From: Sphaerisporangium sp039871875
GTDB lineage: Bacteria; Actinomycetota; Actinomycetes; Streptosporangiales; Streptosporangiaceae
Direction: 5' to 3'
DNA length: 64,000 bases
Assembly (NCBI RefSeq): GCF_039871875.1
Contig: NZ_JBDPMD010000023.1
Location: 55,846 to 119,845 of the forward strand
The position numbers were made by a program, and so were the translations under genes. Position 1 is the stretch's first letter, and each line of letters starts with the position of its first letter. A model generated the notes under the pieces. The model made no database searches and had not been told where the DNA came from. It saw only the letters and a list, made by a program, of their open reading frames with translations. Below, piece by piece: positions 35,086 to 43,186 of this stretch.

Positions 35086-35445
35086 TCACGCCGAGGCGGG
35101 CTCCGCCGCGGGCTCGCCCAGCGGGCTGAACAGCGCACCGAGCCGGCTCACCGTCTCGGGGATGATCCAGTAGTACACCCACGTGCCGCGGCGCTGGCTG
35201 TCGATGAACCCCGCCGTGCGCAGCACCTTCAGATGGTGGGAGATGGTGGGGGCGGTCAGGTCGAAGACGCCGGTCAGGTCGCAGACGCACACCTCGCCGC
35301 CCGGGTGGGAGCCGATCAGCGACAACAGGCGCAGCCGAACCGGGTCGGCGACCGCCTTGAGCAGGATGGCGAGGTCGGCCGCGTCGGTCTCGGACAACGG
35401 CCCCTGGGCGATCGGCGCGCAGCAGCCGACGGTGCTGGTGTCCAT
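35086..35445 (-). CDS. arsR: Third ArsR repressor, Corynebacterium-type N-terminal Cys pair plus CxC
   Basis: This 119-residue ArsR has N-terminal arm STVGCCAPIAQGPLSETDAA, whose Cys-Cys aligns with the As(III)-binding Cys15-Cys16 of Corynebacterium glutamicum ArsR. It also keeps an E. coli-like CxC in EVCVCDLTGVFDLTAPTISH. Carrying both ligand sets is unusual. The wing is RRGTWVYYWIIPETVSRL. ATG 35445 has AAGGAG. It is likely repressor of the ars genes on this side; an ATCA-AAA-TGAT dyad lies just upstream. Confidence 0.92.
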   Translation of the reverse strand: MDTSTVGCCAPIAQGPLSETDAADLAILLKAVADPVRLRLLSLIGSHPGGEVCVCDLTGVFDLTAPTISHHLKVLRTAGFIDSQRRGTWVYYWIIPETVSRLGALFSPLGEPAAEPASA

Positions 35446-35470
35446 CCTTCGGCTCCTTACTTCGACGTCA

Positions 35471-35481
35471 ATCAAAATGAT
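35471..35481. promoter_or_regulatory. ATCA-AAA-TGAT dyad upstream of the third arsR
   Basis: A short inverted repeat, 26 bases before the arsR start, in an AT-rich spot within GC-rich flanks. It fits an ArsR half-site arrangement (ATCAA/TTGAT class). It is weaker evidence than the longer dyads elsewhere. Confidence 0.4.
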
Positions 35482-35596
35482 AGGCGATCGTCGGTGAACA
35501 CGGCCATGGCAACGACAGCGCACCCGTACTCCCGACGCGGCGACACCGGCCGCCGCCACTGGGGACGACGGCCGGAGCTGTGCTCGCTGCCGAAGC

Positions 35597-36988
35597 TCAT
35601 CCGCAGCAGGCGCCGCCGGTGCCGGGTACGGTGACCAGCGGGAGCAGGCTGGACAGCAGGCCGCCGCTGAGGCCGGTGGCCAGGCCGGCCCGTTGTTCCT
35701 GGGCCGCGGCCAGGTCCGAGGAGCATACTCCCGTCTCGGGCAGTTCGAGCCGCACATCGCGGGCCGCCTCCCAGTCCCCTGCCAGGGCCGCCACCACCGA
35801 TCGGACCTGTTCGTACCCGGTGGCCATCAGGAAGGTCGGCGCGCGGCCGTAGCTCTTGACGCCGACGGCGTAGTAGCCGGGCTCGGGGTGCGTCAGCTCG
35901 TCGACGCCGTGCGGCGGGACCGTCCCGCAGGAGTGGACGTTGGGGTCGATCAGCGGGGCCAGCGCCCGGGTGGAGCCGAGGATCGGGTCCAGGTCCAGGC
36001 GCAGCTCGCCGGCGATGGAGTGGTCGGGCCGGTAGCCGGTGGCGCTGACGACCCGCTCCACGGTGATCGACTGCTCGGTCCCCGACGGATCGCGGCTGAC
36101 CACCTCGATGCCGTCGGGCACCTGCCGCACCCGCTGGGTGAAGAACCCGGTGAGCAACCGGATGCGGCCGGACTCCACATGACCACGCAACCGTGTGCCC
36201 AGCGCGCCGCGGGCGGGCAGGGCGTCGGCCTCACCCCCGCCGTAGGTGCGTCCGGCGCTCCCGCCGCGGATCGCCCAGGTGACGGGTGTGCCGTCCAGCT
36301 CCGCGAGGGCGAGCAGGGTGGTGGCGGCCGAATGGCCCGCGCCGACCACGAGGGTGTGCCTGCCCTCGTAGGTGGCGCGGTCGGCGCCCAGCACGTCAGG
36401 CAACGCATGGTCGACGAAGACGTCGCCTTCACCGTGTGCGGGCACACCGCCGGCACCGAGCACGTTGGGGCTGGTGTACGTGCCGGACGCGTCGATGACC
36501 GCTCGCGCGTGGAGTTCCTCGCCGTCCTGGAGGCGGATCAGGAACGCGGCCTCCTCGCGGCCGCCGGTCCGGACCCGGTCGTAGCCCAGGCGGCTGATCG
36601 CCGTGACCCTGGCGCCCAGCCGCACCCGGTCGCCCAGCAGCGCGGCCAGGGGAGCCAGGTAGCCGGCGACGAGTTCGGCACCGGTGGGCAGCCACTCCGG
36701 ATCAGGGGCACGCCAGCCCGCGGCCTCCAGCAGGCGCCGCGCCGCGGCGTCGATGTCGTGGCGCCACGGGCTGAACACCCGCACGTGCCCCCACCGCGCC
36801 ACCGACGCCCCCGCGTGGTGCCCGGCCTCCAGCACCAGGAAGCCGATCCCCCGCTCGGCGAGGTGCGCGGCGGCGGCGAGCCCCACCGGCCCGGCGCCGA
36901 TCACCACGACAGGCAGATCACTCGTCTGCCGGAGGGGCGTGAACCGCTCGATCTCGATAGCGGACGGCCCGCAGCACCCGTCGCTCAT
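35597..36988 (-). CDS. arsO: ArsO-like FAD-dependent monooxygenase
   Basis: This 463-residue flavoprotein has an N-terminal FAD Rossmann motif VVVIGAGPVGLAAAAHLAER and a second NADPH-type motif TLVVGAGHSAATTLLALAEL, as in flavin monooxygenases. ATGYRPDHS is the third conserved loop. Cys pairs lie at both ends (MSDGCCGPS and GTGGACCG), which may bind arsenicals. Homologues called ArsO occur in Streptomyces and Rhodococcus ars clusters; the reaction is not settled. ATG 36988 follows GAGGAGAGCG. It is likely under the dyads at 37009-37058 and lies upstream of arsR 35086 on the same strand, 151 bases apart. Confidence 0.85.
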   Translation of the reverse strand: MSDGCCGPSAIEIERFTPLRQTSDLPVVVIGAGPVGLAAAAHLAERGIGFLVLEAGHHAGASVARWGHVRVFSPWRHDIDAAARRLLEAAGWRAPDPEWLPTGAELVAGYLAPLAALLGDRVRLGARVTAISRLGYDRVRTGGREEAAFLIRLQDGEELHARAVIDASGTYTSPNVLGAGGVPAHGEGDVFVDHALPDVLGADRATYEGRHTLVVGAGHSAATTLLALAELDGTPVTWAIRGGSAGRTYGGGEADALPARGALGTRLRGHVESGRIRLLTGFFTQRVRQVPDGIEVVSRDPSGTEQSITVERVVSATGYRPDHSIAGELRLDLDPILGSTRALAPLIDPNVHSCGTVPPHGVDELTHPEPGYYAVGVKSYGRAPTFLMATGYEQVRSVVAALAGDWEAARDVRLELPETGVCSSDLAAAQEQRAGLATGLSGGLLSSLLPLVTVPGTGGACCG

Positions 36989-37008
36989 GTCGCTCTCCTC
37001 GCGTCTGG

Positions 37009-37058
37009 TTAGACATCCATCTAATCAGAGCATGAGGCATTGATTAGAGGTCTGTCAA
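37009..37058. promoter_or_regulatory. ArsR-type dyads upstream of arsO
   Basis: TTAGA-CATCCA-TCTAA (37009-37024) and TTGA-N11-TCAA (37040-37058) lie directly before the arsO start. The first resembles the ATAGAC/GTCTAT sites at the other ars promoters. This is the probable repressor site of arsO. Confidence 0.55.
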
Positions 37059-37123
37059 ATTAGATGTACCCCTAAGCAGGCTGCTCGGGCCGTCCTCAGT
37101 TGATCACGTGGGATGGGCGCGAC

Positions 37124-37137
37124 GGGTCGTTGGTCCT
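37124..37137. promoter_or_regulatory. DosR/DevR-like box upstream of the first CBS-BON gene
   Basis: GGGTCGTTGGTCCT matches about 10 of 14 positions of the DosR core GGGACTWWAGTCCC. It lies 105 bases before the CBS-BON start. This is only suggestive alone; the neighbourhood content and the box before the USP gene support it. Confidence 0.35.
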
Positions 37138-37241
37138 CCTGATGCCTGCCCTGGGTCCCTTCACGCCCGGTGCGGCTAGTTCGCAAAATTACTTAAGGGG
37201 CATAAAACGGGCATCACTGTCAGTGGTCGAAGGGGCGGATC

Positions 37242-37949
37242 ATGCAGAAGAGGGTTCGGGACGTGATGACCAGGGAGGTCGTGTGCGTGGACGCCGGCAC
37301 TCCGTTCAAGGACGTGGCGAAGGTGCTGGTCGAACATCGGGTGAGCGCGGTCCCGGTCCTCGACGGGGAGGGCCATGTGGTCGGGGTGGTCTCGGAGGCC
37401 GACCTGCTCCGCAAGGAGGAGGTCAAGGAGCGGTCCTCCCGCGATGACCACCGTCCTGCTCTTCGCGCGGGGCCTCGCGAGCGGGTCACCGGGCAAAGCG
37501 CCAGACTTCCGGAGAAGGCCCGTGCGGGGACGGCGGCCGAACTGATGACGAGTCCGGCGATCGTGATCAGGTCCTCCGGAAGCGTGGTCAGCGCCGCCCG
37601 CGCGATGCGCAGATTCGAGGTCAAACGGCTGCCGGTCGTCGACGAGGAAGGGCGGCCGGAAGGCATCGTCAGCCGTCACGACCTGCTGAACGTCTTCGTG
37701 CGGAGCGATGACGCCATCGCCGCTGAGATCAGGGACGACATCCTGGAGGGTCCCCTGTGGACCGACACCTCAGGCGTCCACCTCTCCGTCGCCGACGGAG
37801 TCGTGACTCTCAGCGGTCACATCGCCCACCGCGACGACGCGCGGATCATCGCCCGCATGATCGGCAGGGTGGACGGGGTCGTGGACGTGGTCGACAAGCT
37901 GGTGGGGACGGCGCGCGCGGCGGCGGATCCCCATGGTGAGCGGATCTGA
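37242..37949 (+). CDS. CBS-domain pair with C-terminal BON domain
   Basis: This 235-residue cytosolic protein has CBS1 around residues 5-60 (VRDVMTREVVCVDAGTPFKD, ending SEADLLRKEE) and CBS2 around 95-150 (AAELMTSPAIVIRSSGSVVS, then VKRLPVVDEEG). A BON domain follows at 160-225 (VADGVVTLSGHIAHRDDARI). CBS pairs bind adenosyl ligands. CBS proteins such as Rv2626c are hypoxia-induced in Mycobacterium tuberculosis. A near-twin lies at 40859. ATG 37242 follows GGGGCGGATC. It has a DosR-like box 105 bases upstream. Confidence 0.9.
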   Translation: MQKRVRDVMTREVVCVDAGTPFKDVAKVLVEHRVSAVPVLDGEGHVVGVVSEADLLRKEEVKERSSRDDHRPALRAGPRERVTGQSARLPEKARAGTAAELMTSPAIVIRSSGSVVSAARAMRRFEVKRLPVVDEEGRPEGIVSRHDLLNVFVRSDDAIAAEIRDDILEGPLWTDTSGVHLSVADGVVTLSGHIAHRDDARIIARMIGRVDGVVDVVDKLVGTARAAADPHGERI

Positions 37950-38048
37950 GCACAACGCGCTCGGCGGCCATGAGCGCCGTGGCATCGAGCGCCGTACGCG
38001 GCTCGACCTCGACTCGCCGTCAGCGGGCACAGGGCGGTGACGGCCTGA

Positions 38049-40784
38049 ATGAACGAATCCTCGGCGCAGACATCAGATCCTCGCGAACCGGTCTTCCGGC
38101 TGTTCCGGGACCTGCGGTCACGCCCGGAAGGGCTGCGGAGCCGGGAGGCGGCTCAACGGCTGACGATCTTCGGTCCCAACGAACTGGCGAGACGGCAAGA
38201 GCGAGGCTGGGCCGGAGAACTCGGCCGCCAGTTGATCCACCCCCTGGCGCTCCTGCTGTGGCTGGCCGCCGCGCTCGCGGCGGTGGCGGGCATACTCCCG
38301 CTGAGCGGAGCCATCGTGGTGGTGATCGTGCTCAACGCGATGCTGGCGTTCGTCCAGGAGCGGCAGGCGGAGCGCGCCGTCGAAGCGCTGGCTGGTCTGC
38401 TGCCCGCCAAGGTGAAGGTTCTCCGGGACGGTGCCCGCGTAGTGATCGAGGCGACCCGACTGGTCCCCGGTGACATCCTGATCATCGAGGAGGGTGACCG
38501 GGTGCCGGCGGACGTCCGTTTGCTGGACGGCGCCGTGGAGATCGACATGTCCGCGCTGACGGGCGAATCCGTTCCGGCGTATCGGTCCGCCGAACCCGCG
38601 GTGGAGATCGGGCCGCTGCTGGCGTCGCCCGACATGGTGTTCAGCGGCACCACCTGCACCGGTGGCGAGGCGCGGGGCCTGGTGTTCTCCACCGGCATGC
38701 GCACCGAACTCGGCCGTATCGCGGCCCTCTCCCAGCGGGTGGGCAGAGCCGAGTCACCCTTGGAACATCAGGTCAAGCGGGTGGCCTGGCTGATCGCTTT
38801 CGTCGCTGTCGCGGCCGGCGTCGCGTTCCTGCCCGTCGGTGTCCTGGTGGCGGATCTTCCGCTTCCGGATGCCCTCACCTTCGCCATCGGCCTGTTGGTG
38901 GCGAATGTCCCCGAGGGCCTGCTGCCCACGATCACGCTCGCGCTGGCCGTCGGCGTCCGCGTGCTGGCGCGGCGCGGCGCGATCGTCAAACGGCTCAGCG
39001 CGGTGGAGACCCTGGGCTCCACCACAGTGATCTGCACCGACAAGACCGGCACGCTGACCTTGAATCAGATGCGGGTGACCGCCGTATGGACCGTCGGCGG
39101 CCCGGTCGACGCCGATGGTCACATGCCGGCGCGCCGCTCGGCGCCGCTGCTCGCGCTGGCACGGGCCGCGGCCATGTGCAACAACGCCGAACTGGAGCCG
39201 GTACCCACGGGAGACCCCACCGAAGTAGCCCTGCTGCGCATGTGCGCTTCCCTGGGTGAGCAGCGTGGTGGTGAGCGGCGCAGGCAGTTCCACTTCGACC
39301 CGGCGGTACGGATGATGTCGACAGTGGACACGGTCGACGGTCACCGATGGGTCCACACCAAGGGCGCGCCGGAGGAGGTCCTCTCCCGCACCGACCGCAT
39401 CATGACCGTGGACGGGGAAACGCGAACCTGTACGCGGCAGGATCGCGACACGGTCTCCGCGGTGATCCGGGACTACGCGTCCCAAGGGCTGCGGCTGCTG
39501 GCGGTGGCACGACGGCGACTCGACCCCTCCGCCCCTCTCCCCGCCGACCGGGCCCAAGCCGAGACGAGACTCACGCTGCTCGGCATCGTCGCCATGGTCG
39601 ACCCGCCTCGTCCGGAGGTCGCCGACGCGGTCGCCCGATGTCACACCGCCGGCATCCGGCTGATCGTCGTCACCGGGGACCATGGGCTCACCGCCGCGCG
39701 GATCGCCCGGCACGTGGGCATAGCGGGGGACGGCCTGCGCGTGATCACGGGCAGTGAGCTGGAGGCCATGACCGAGGACGACCTCGACGGCCTGCTGCGG
39801 AAGCACGATGAACTGGTCTTCGCGCGCAGCTCACCGGAGGCCAAGCTGCGCATCGCCGACGCCCTTCGCGCACAGGGCCATGTGGTCGCCATGACGGGCG
39901 ACGGCGTCAACGACGCTCCCGCGTTGCGGCAGGCCGACATCGGGGTGGCGATGGGTGTCTCGGGAACGGACGTGGCACGCGAAGCCGCCACCATGGTGCT
40001 CACGGACGACAACTTCGCCACCATCGTGGACGCCGTCCAGGCCGGGCGCCGCGTGTACGACAACGTGCGCAAGTTCATCGTCTACATCTTCGCCCACGCC
40101 ACGCCGGAAATGATCCCCTTCCTGGTGTTCGCGCTGTCCGGCGGTCAGGTGCCTCTGCCGCTGACCGCCATGCAGATCCTGGCGATCGACCTCGGCACCG
40201 AGACCCTCCCGGCCCTGGCACTCGGCCGCGAGCCCGCCGAACCCGGCTTGATGAGCCGTCCGCCCCGGCCGCGCGACCAGGGGGTGGTGCAGGCGGGGAT
40301 GCTGGTCCGCGCCTGGATACTCCTGGGCGGTGTGTCCGCCGTCCTTGTGCTCACGGCCTTCTTCCTCACGTTGCGCGCGGGCGGCTGGTATCTCGGTGCG
40401 GACACCGGCCCGGGCACGGCGCTGCACCACACCTGGCTCCAGGCCACCACGATGACCTTCCTGGTCATCGTGTCCTGCCAGATAGGCACCGCGTTCGCCT
40501 CGCGCACCCGCTCCGCGTCCCTGAGGCAGATCGGGCTGACCAGCAACAGGTTGCTGCTGTGGGGGATCGCCTTCGAGGTGCTGTTCGCCGCGGCCGTGGT
40601 CCTGCTGCCACCCCTTCAGCGGCTTTTCGGGACGGCGGTGCCTGGCCCGGCCCAACTCGCGCTACTCCTGCCTTTCCCGTTGATCGTGTGGGGCGCGGAC
40701 GAGCTGTGGCGGTGGCACACGCGACGGCGTGGCGCGCGGGCCGCCCCCTCCGGCGAAAACACCAGGACGGCCGTGGTGACATGA
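38049..40784 (+). CDS. P-type cation ATPase (CtpF-like, P2 class)
   Basis: This 911-residue membrane pump has an A-domain with ALTGESVPAYR, a phosphorylation site CTDKTGTLTLNQM, a P-domain MTGDGVNDAPALRQADIGVA and transmembrane motif VANVPEGLLPTITLALAVGV. The PEGLLP pattern is that of P2-type (Ca2+/Na+-K+ like) ATPases, not heavy-metal P1B pumps: there is no CPC and no N-terminal CXXC. DosR-regulated CtpF of M. tuberculosis is the likely relative. About ten membrane segments are visible. ATG 38049 is weakly spaced from GGTGACGGCCTGA. It is 74 bases upstream of a second CBS-BON gene. Confidence 0.93.
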   Translation: MNESSAQTSDPREPVFRLFRDLRSRPEGLRSREAAQRLTIFGPNELARRQERGWAGELGRQLIHPLALLLWLAAALAAVAGILPLSGAIVVVIVLNAMLAFVQERQAERAVEALAGLLPAKVKVLRDGARVVIEATRLVPGDILIIEEGDRVPADVRLLDGAVEIDMSALTGESVPAYRSAEPAVEIGPLLASPDMVFSGTTCTGGEARGLVFSTGMRTELGRIAALSQRVGRAESPLEHQVKRVAWLIAFVAVAAGVAFLPVGVLVADLPLPDALTFAIGLLVANVPEGLLPTITLALAVGVRVLARRGAIVKRLSAVETLGSTTVICTDKTGTLTLNQMRVTAVWTVGGPVDADGHMPARRSAPLLALARAAAMCNNAELEPVPTGDPTEVALLRMCASLGEQRGGERRRQFHFDPAVRMMSTVDTVDGHRWVHTKGAPEEVLSRTDRIMTVDGETRTCTRQDRDTVSAVIRDYASQGLRLLAVARRRLDPSAPLPADRAQAETRLTLLGIVAMVDPPRPEVADAVARCHTAGIRLIVVTGDHGLTAARIARHVGIAGDGLRVITGSELEAMTEDDLDGLLRKHDELVFARSSPEAKLRIADALRAQGHVVAMTGDGVNDAPALRQADIGVAMGVSGTDVAREAATMVLTDDNFATIVDAVQAGRRVYDNVRKFIVYIFAHATPEMIPFLVFALSGGQVPLPLTAMQILAIDLGTETLPALALGREPAEPGLMSRPPRPRDQGVVQAGMLVRAWILLGGVSAVLVLTAFFLTLRAGGWYLGADTGPGTALHHTWLQATTMTFLVIVSCQIGTAFASRTRSASLRQIGLTSNRLLLWGIAFEVLFAAAVVLLPPLQRLFGTAVPGPAQLALLLPFPLIVWGADELWRWHTRRRGARAAPSGENTRTAVVT

Positions 40785-40858
40785 GATTCCCAGGTGACGA
40801 GTGGTTCGAGGACGCGTCGAGGACGCGACGGACGGGTAAGCGCCCTAAGGGGGCAGCC

Positions 40859-41557
40859 ATGCACATGAAGGTGCGGGACGTCATGACCAGGCAGGTCACC
40901 TCGGTCAACGGTGGCACGCCGTTCAAGGACGTGGCCGAGGTACTGGTGCGCCATGAGCTCAGCGCGGTCCCGGTGGTGGACGGCGAGGGACACGTCGTCG
41001 GGATCATCTCGGAGGCGGACCTGCTGCGCAAGGAGGAGTTCAGGGAGCAGTACTACCAGGAGGGGTACCGTCCTCCGCTTCGTGCCCGGCTTCGCGAGTA
41101 CGCCGGCCGGAAGGGGGCCCCGCCCGGGCGGAGAGCGTGCGGCGACACGGCCGCCGAACTGATGACCAAGCCGGCGATCACCGTCAAGCCGCACACCAAC
41201 GTGGTGAAGGCCGCCCGGCTGATGAGCGAGCACGGGGTGAAACGCCTCCCCGTCGTCGACGAGAACGGTGTGCTGGAGGGCATCGTCAGCCGCCACGACC
41301 TGCTCACCGTCTTCGCGCGGACCGACGACGCGATCGCCCGCGAAGTGCGGGACGACATCGTCGGAGGTGCGCTGCGGGCCCGCGCGTCGCGGGTACGCGT
41401 GCGCGTGTCCGGCGGAGTGGTGACCCTGAGCGGGCGGATGGCGTGCCGTGCGGACGCACGGATGGCCGCGAGCATGATCGAGCGGGTCAACGGCGTGGTC
41501 GACGTAGTGGACAGGCTGGTCTGCGACGACGCCGGCGACCAGGTGGACATGACATGA
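40859..41557 (+). CDS. Second CBS-BON protein (paralogue of 37242)
   Basis: This 232-residue protein has the same CBS-CBS-BON order as the gene at 37242, and the opening VRDVMTRQVTSVNGGTPFKD is nearly the same. CBS2 reads AAELMTKPAITVKPHTNVVK, and the BON part VSGGVVTLSGRMACRADARM. ATG 40859 has TAAGGGGGCAGCC. The two paralogues flank the P-type ATPase, so both copies may control or serve it. It overlaps the next gene by 4 bases (ATGA). Confidence 0.9.
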   Translation: MHMKVRDVMTRQVTSVNGGTPFKDVAEVLVRHELSAVPVVDGEGHVVGIISEADLLRKEEFREQYYQEGYRPPLRARLREYAGRKGAPPGRRACGDTAAELMTKPAITVKPHTNVVKAARLMSEHGVKRLPVVDENGVLEGIVSRHDLLTVFARTDDAIAREVRDDIVGGALRARASRVRVRVSGGVVTLSGRMACRADARMAASMIERVNGVVDVVDRLVCDDAGDQVDMT

Positions 41558-43083
41558 GACCAGGTGACCCGGGCGCGCGGAGATCGCCGGCGACGCCGTG
41601 GGCGCAGATCAAGGAGACGCACACCGCGGTCGTCGTCCTCCTCGGGGATCACGCGTACAAGGTGAAGAAGCCGGTTGATCTCGGCTTCCTCGACTTCACC
41701 ACCCTGGAGGCCAGGCGGGCCGTCTGCGAGCAGGAAGTGGAGCTGAACCGCCGGCTCGCTCCCCTGGTCTACGAGGGGGTGGCCGACGTCCTCGGGCCGG
41801 ACGGGAAGATCTGCGAGCACCTCGTGGTGATGCGGCGCATGCCCGACGATCGGCGTCTGGCGGCGCTCGTCCGCGCGGGAAAGCCGGTGGAGGGGCAGTT
41901 GCGGCAGATCGCCCGGATGGTGGCGAGCCTGCACGGGCAGGCCCGCCACGGCGCGGAGATCGACCGGCAAGGTGGACGAGAAGCGCTGCGGGAACGCTGG
42001 ACGGCGAGCTTTCAGCAGGTGAGAGTGCTTCCCGCCGTCCTCGACGCCGAATCCGTGGCGGAGATCGAGCGGCTCGCCCTGCGTTTCCTTGACGGACGTG
42101 AGCCGTTGTTCGCCGCCCGTGTGCGTCAGGGACGCGTCGTGGAAGGCCACGGTGACCTGCTGACCGAGGACATCTTCTGCCTGGAGGAGGGCCCGCAGGT
42201 GTTGGACTGCCTGGAATTCGACGCGAACCTGCGTTATCTCGACGGGCTGGACGACGCCGCGTTCCTCGCCATGGACCTGGAGCGGCTGGGTTCGCCCCGG
42301 CTGGCCGAGCTGTTCCTGCACTGGTACACCGAGTTCTCCGGCGACCCGGCACCACCGGCGCTGTGGCATCACTACGTCGCCTACCGGGCCTTCGTCCGTG
42401 CCAAGGTCGCGTGTGTACGGCATGCGCAAGGGAACGCCGAAGCGGCAGGCGAGGCCCGTGAGCTCGGTGAGCTCGGTCTCCGCCACCTGAGGGCGGGGGC
42501 GGCCACGCTGGTCCTCGTCGGCGGGCTGCCAGGGACCGGCAAGTCGACACTGGCCGCGGCCCTGGCCGACCGGCTCGGGTACACGGTGCTGGCCAGTGAC
42601 CGGGTCCGCAAGGAGCTCGCCGGGATCGCGCCCGAGCAGCCGGCGGCGGCGCCGTTCGAGGAGGGGATCTACACCCGCGAGTGGACGGCGCGGGCCTACG
42701 AGGAATTGTCGTCCCGCGCGCGGGGCCTCCTCGGCTTCGGTGAATCGGTGATCCTCGACGCCTCGTGGACCGACGCGGCACACCGGGCGGCGGCCGGCCG
42801 GCTCGCGGAGGAGACCTTCAGCGACCTGGTGGCGCTGCGGTGCACCGCTCTGCCGCAGGTGACCGCGGAGCGGCTCGCCCGCCGGAGGGGCGGGGTGTCG
42901 GACGCCGACCAGACGATCGCGGACGTGATGCGGGAGACAACGGCGCCCTGGCCGGAGTCGGTGGAGATCGACACGAGCGCGACCCGGGACCAGGCGCTGA
43001 GCCGGGCCCTGGAAGTGCTGCTGCCGCCTGCGCGGACCGTCCCATGGAGGTACCGCCGCCCTCCTCGGATGGAACCAGGCTGA
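41554..43083 (+). CDS. Bifunctional APH-fold/ATP-binding protein (Rv2004c-like)
   Basis: In this 509-residue protein, residues 1-330 are a phosphotransferase-like fold: KVKKPVDLGFLDFTTLEARR at the N-lobe, then VVEGHGDLLTEDIFCLEEGP as catalytic HGD loop and CLEFDANLRYLDGLDD. Residues 345-500 are a zeta-toxin/AAA-like P-loop kinase with VGGLPGTGKSTLAAALADRL. The same architecture occurs in M. tuberculosis Rv2004c, a DosR-regulon gene next to a USP gene, as here. The substrate is unknown. ATG 41554 overlaps the CBS-BON stop. It is 103 bases upstream of the USP gene. Confidence 0.88.
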   Translation: MRPGDPGARRSPATPWAQIKETHTAVVVLLGDHAYKVKKPVDLGFLDFTTLEARRAVCEQEVELNRRLAPLVYEGVADVLGPDGKICEHLVVMRRMPDDRRLAALVRAGKPVEGQLRQIARMVASLHGQARHGAEIDRQGGREALRERWTASFQQVRVLPAVLDAESVAEIERLALRFLDGREPLFAARVRQGRVVEGHGDLLTEDIFCLEEGPQVLDCLEFDANLRYLDGLDDAAFLAMDLERLGSPRLAELFLHWYTEFSGDPAPPALWHHYVAYRAFVRAKVACVRHAQGNAEAAGEARELGELGLRHLRAGAATLVLVGGLPGTGKSTLAAALADRLGYTVLASDRVRKELAGIAPEQPAAAPFEEGIYTREWTARAYEELSSRARGLLGFGESVILDASWTDAAHRAAAGRLAEETFSDLVALRCTALPQVTAERLARRRGGVSDADQTIADVMRETTAPWPESVEIDTSATRDQALSRALEVLLPPARTVPWRYRRPPRMEPG

Positions 43084-43094
43084 CCTCGGCCTGT

Positions 43095-43131
43095 GGGACG
43101 AAAGCCTCCGATGCCAGGGGCCTTCCGCCGA
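43095..43131 (+). promoter_or_regulatory. Two DosR/DevR-like boxes upstream of the USP gene
   Basis: GGGACGAAAGCCTC (43095-43108) matches 11 of 14 positions of GGGACTWWAGTCCC. A weaker GGGCCTTCCGCCGA follows (43118-43131), with centres 23 bases apart. DevR often binds paired boxes at such spacing. They lie 56 bases upstream of the USP start. Confidence 0.5.
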
Positions 43132-43186
43132 TGCGGTCCGCATTGAGCCGCGGTCTCATGGAGTCGTGTCATCGAGGAGGATGATG

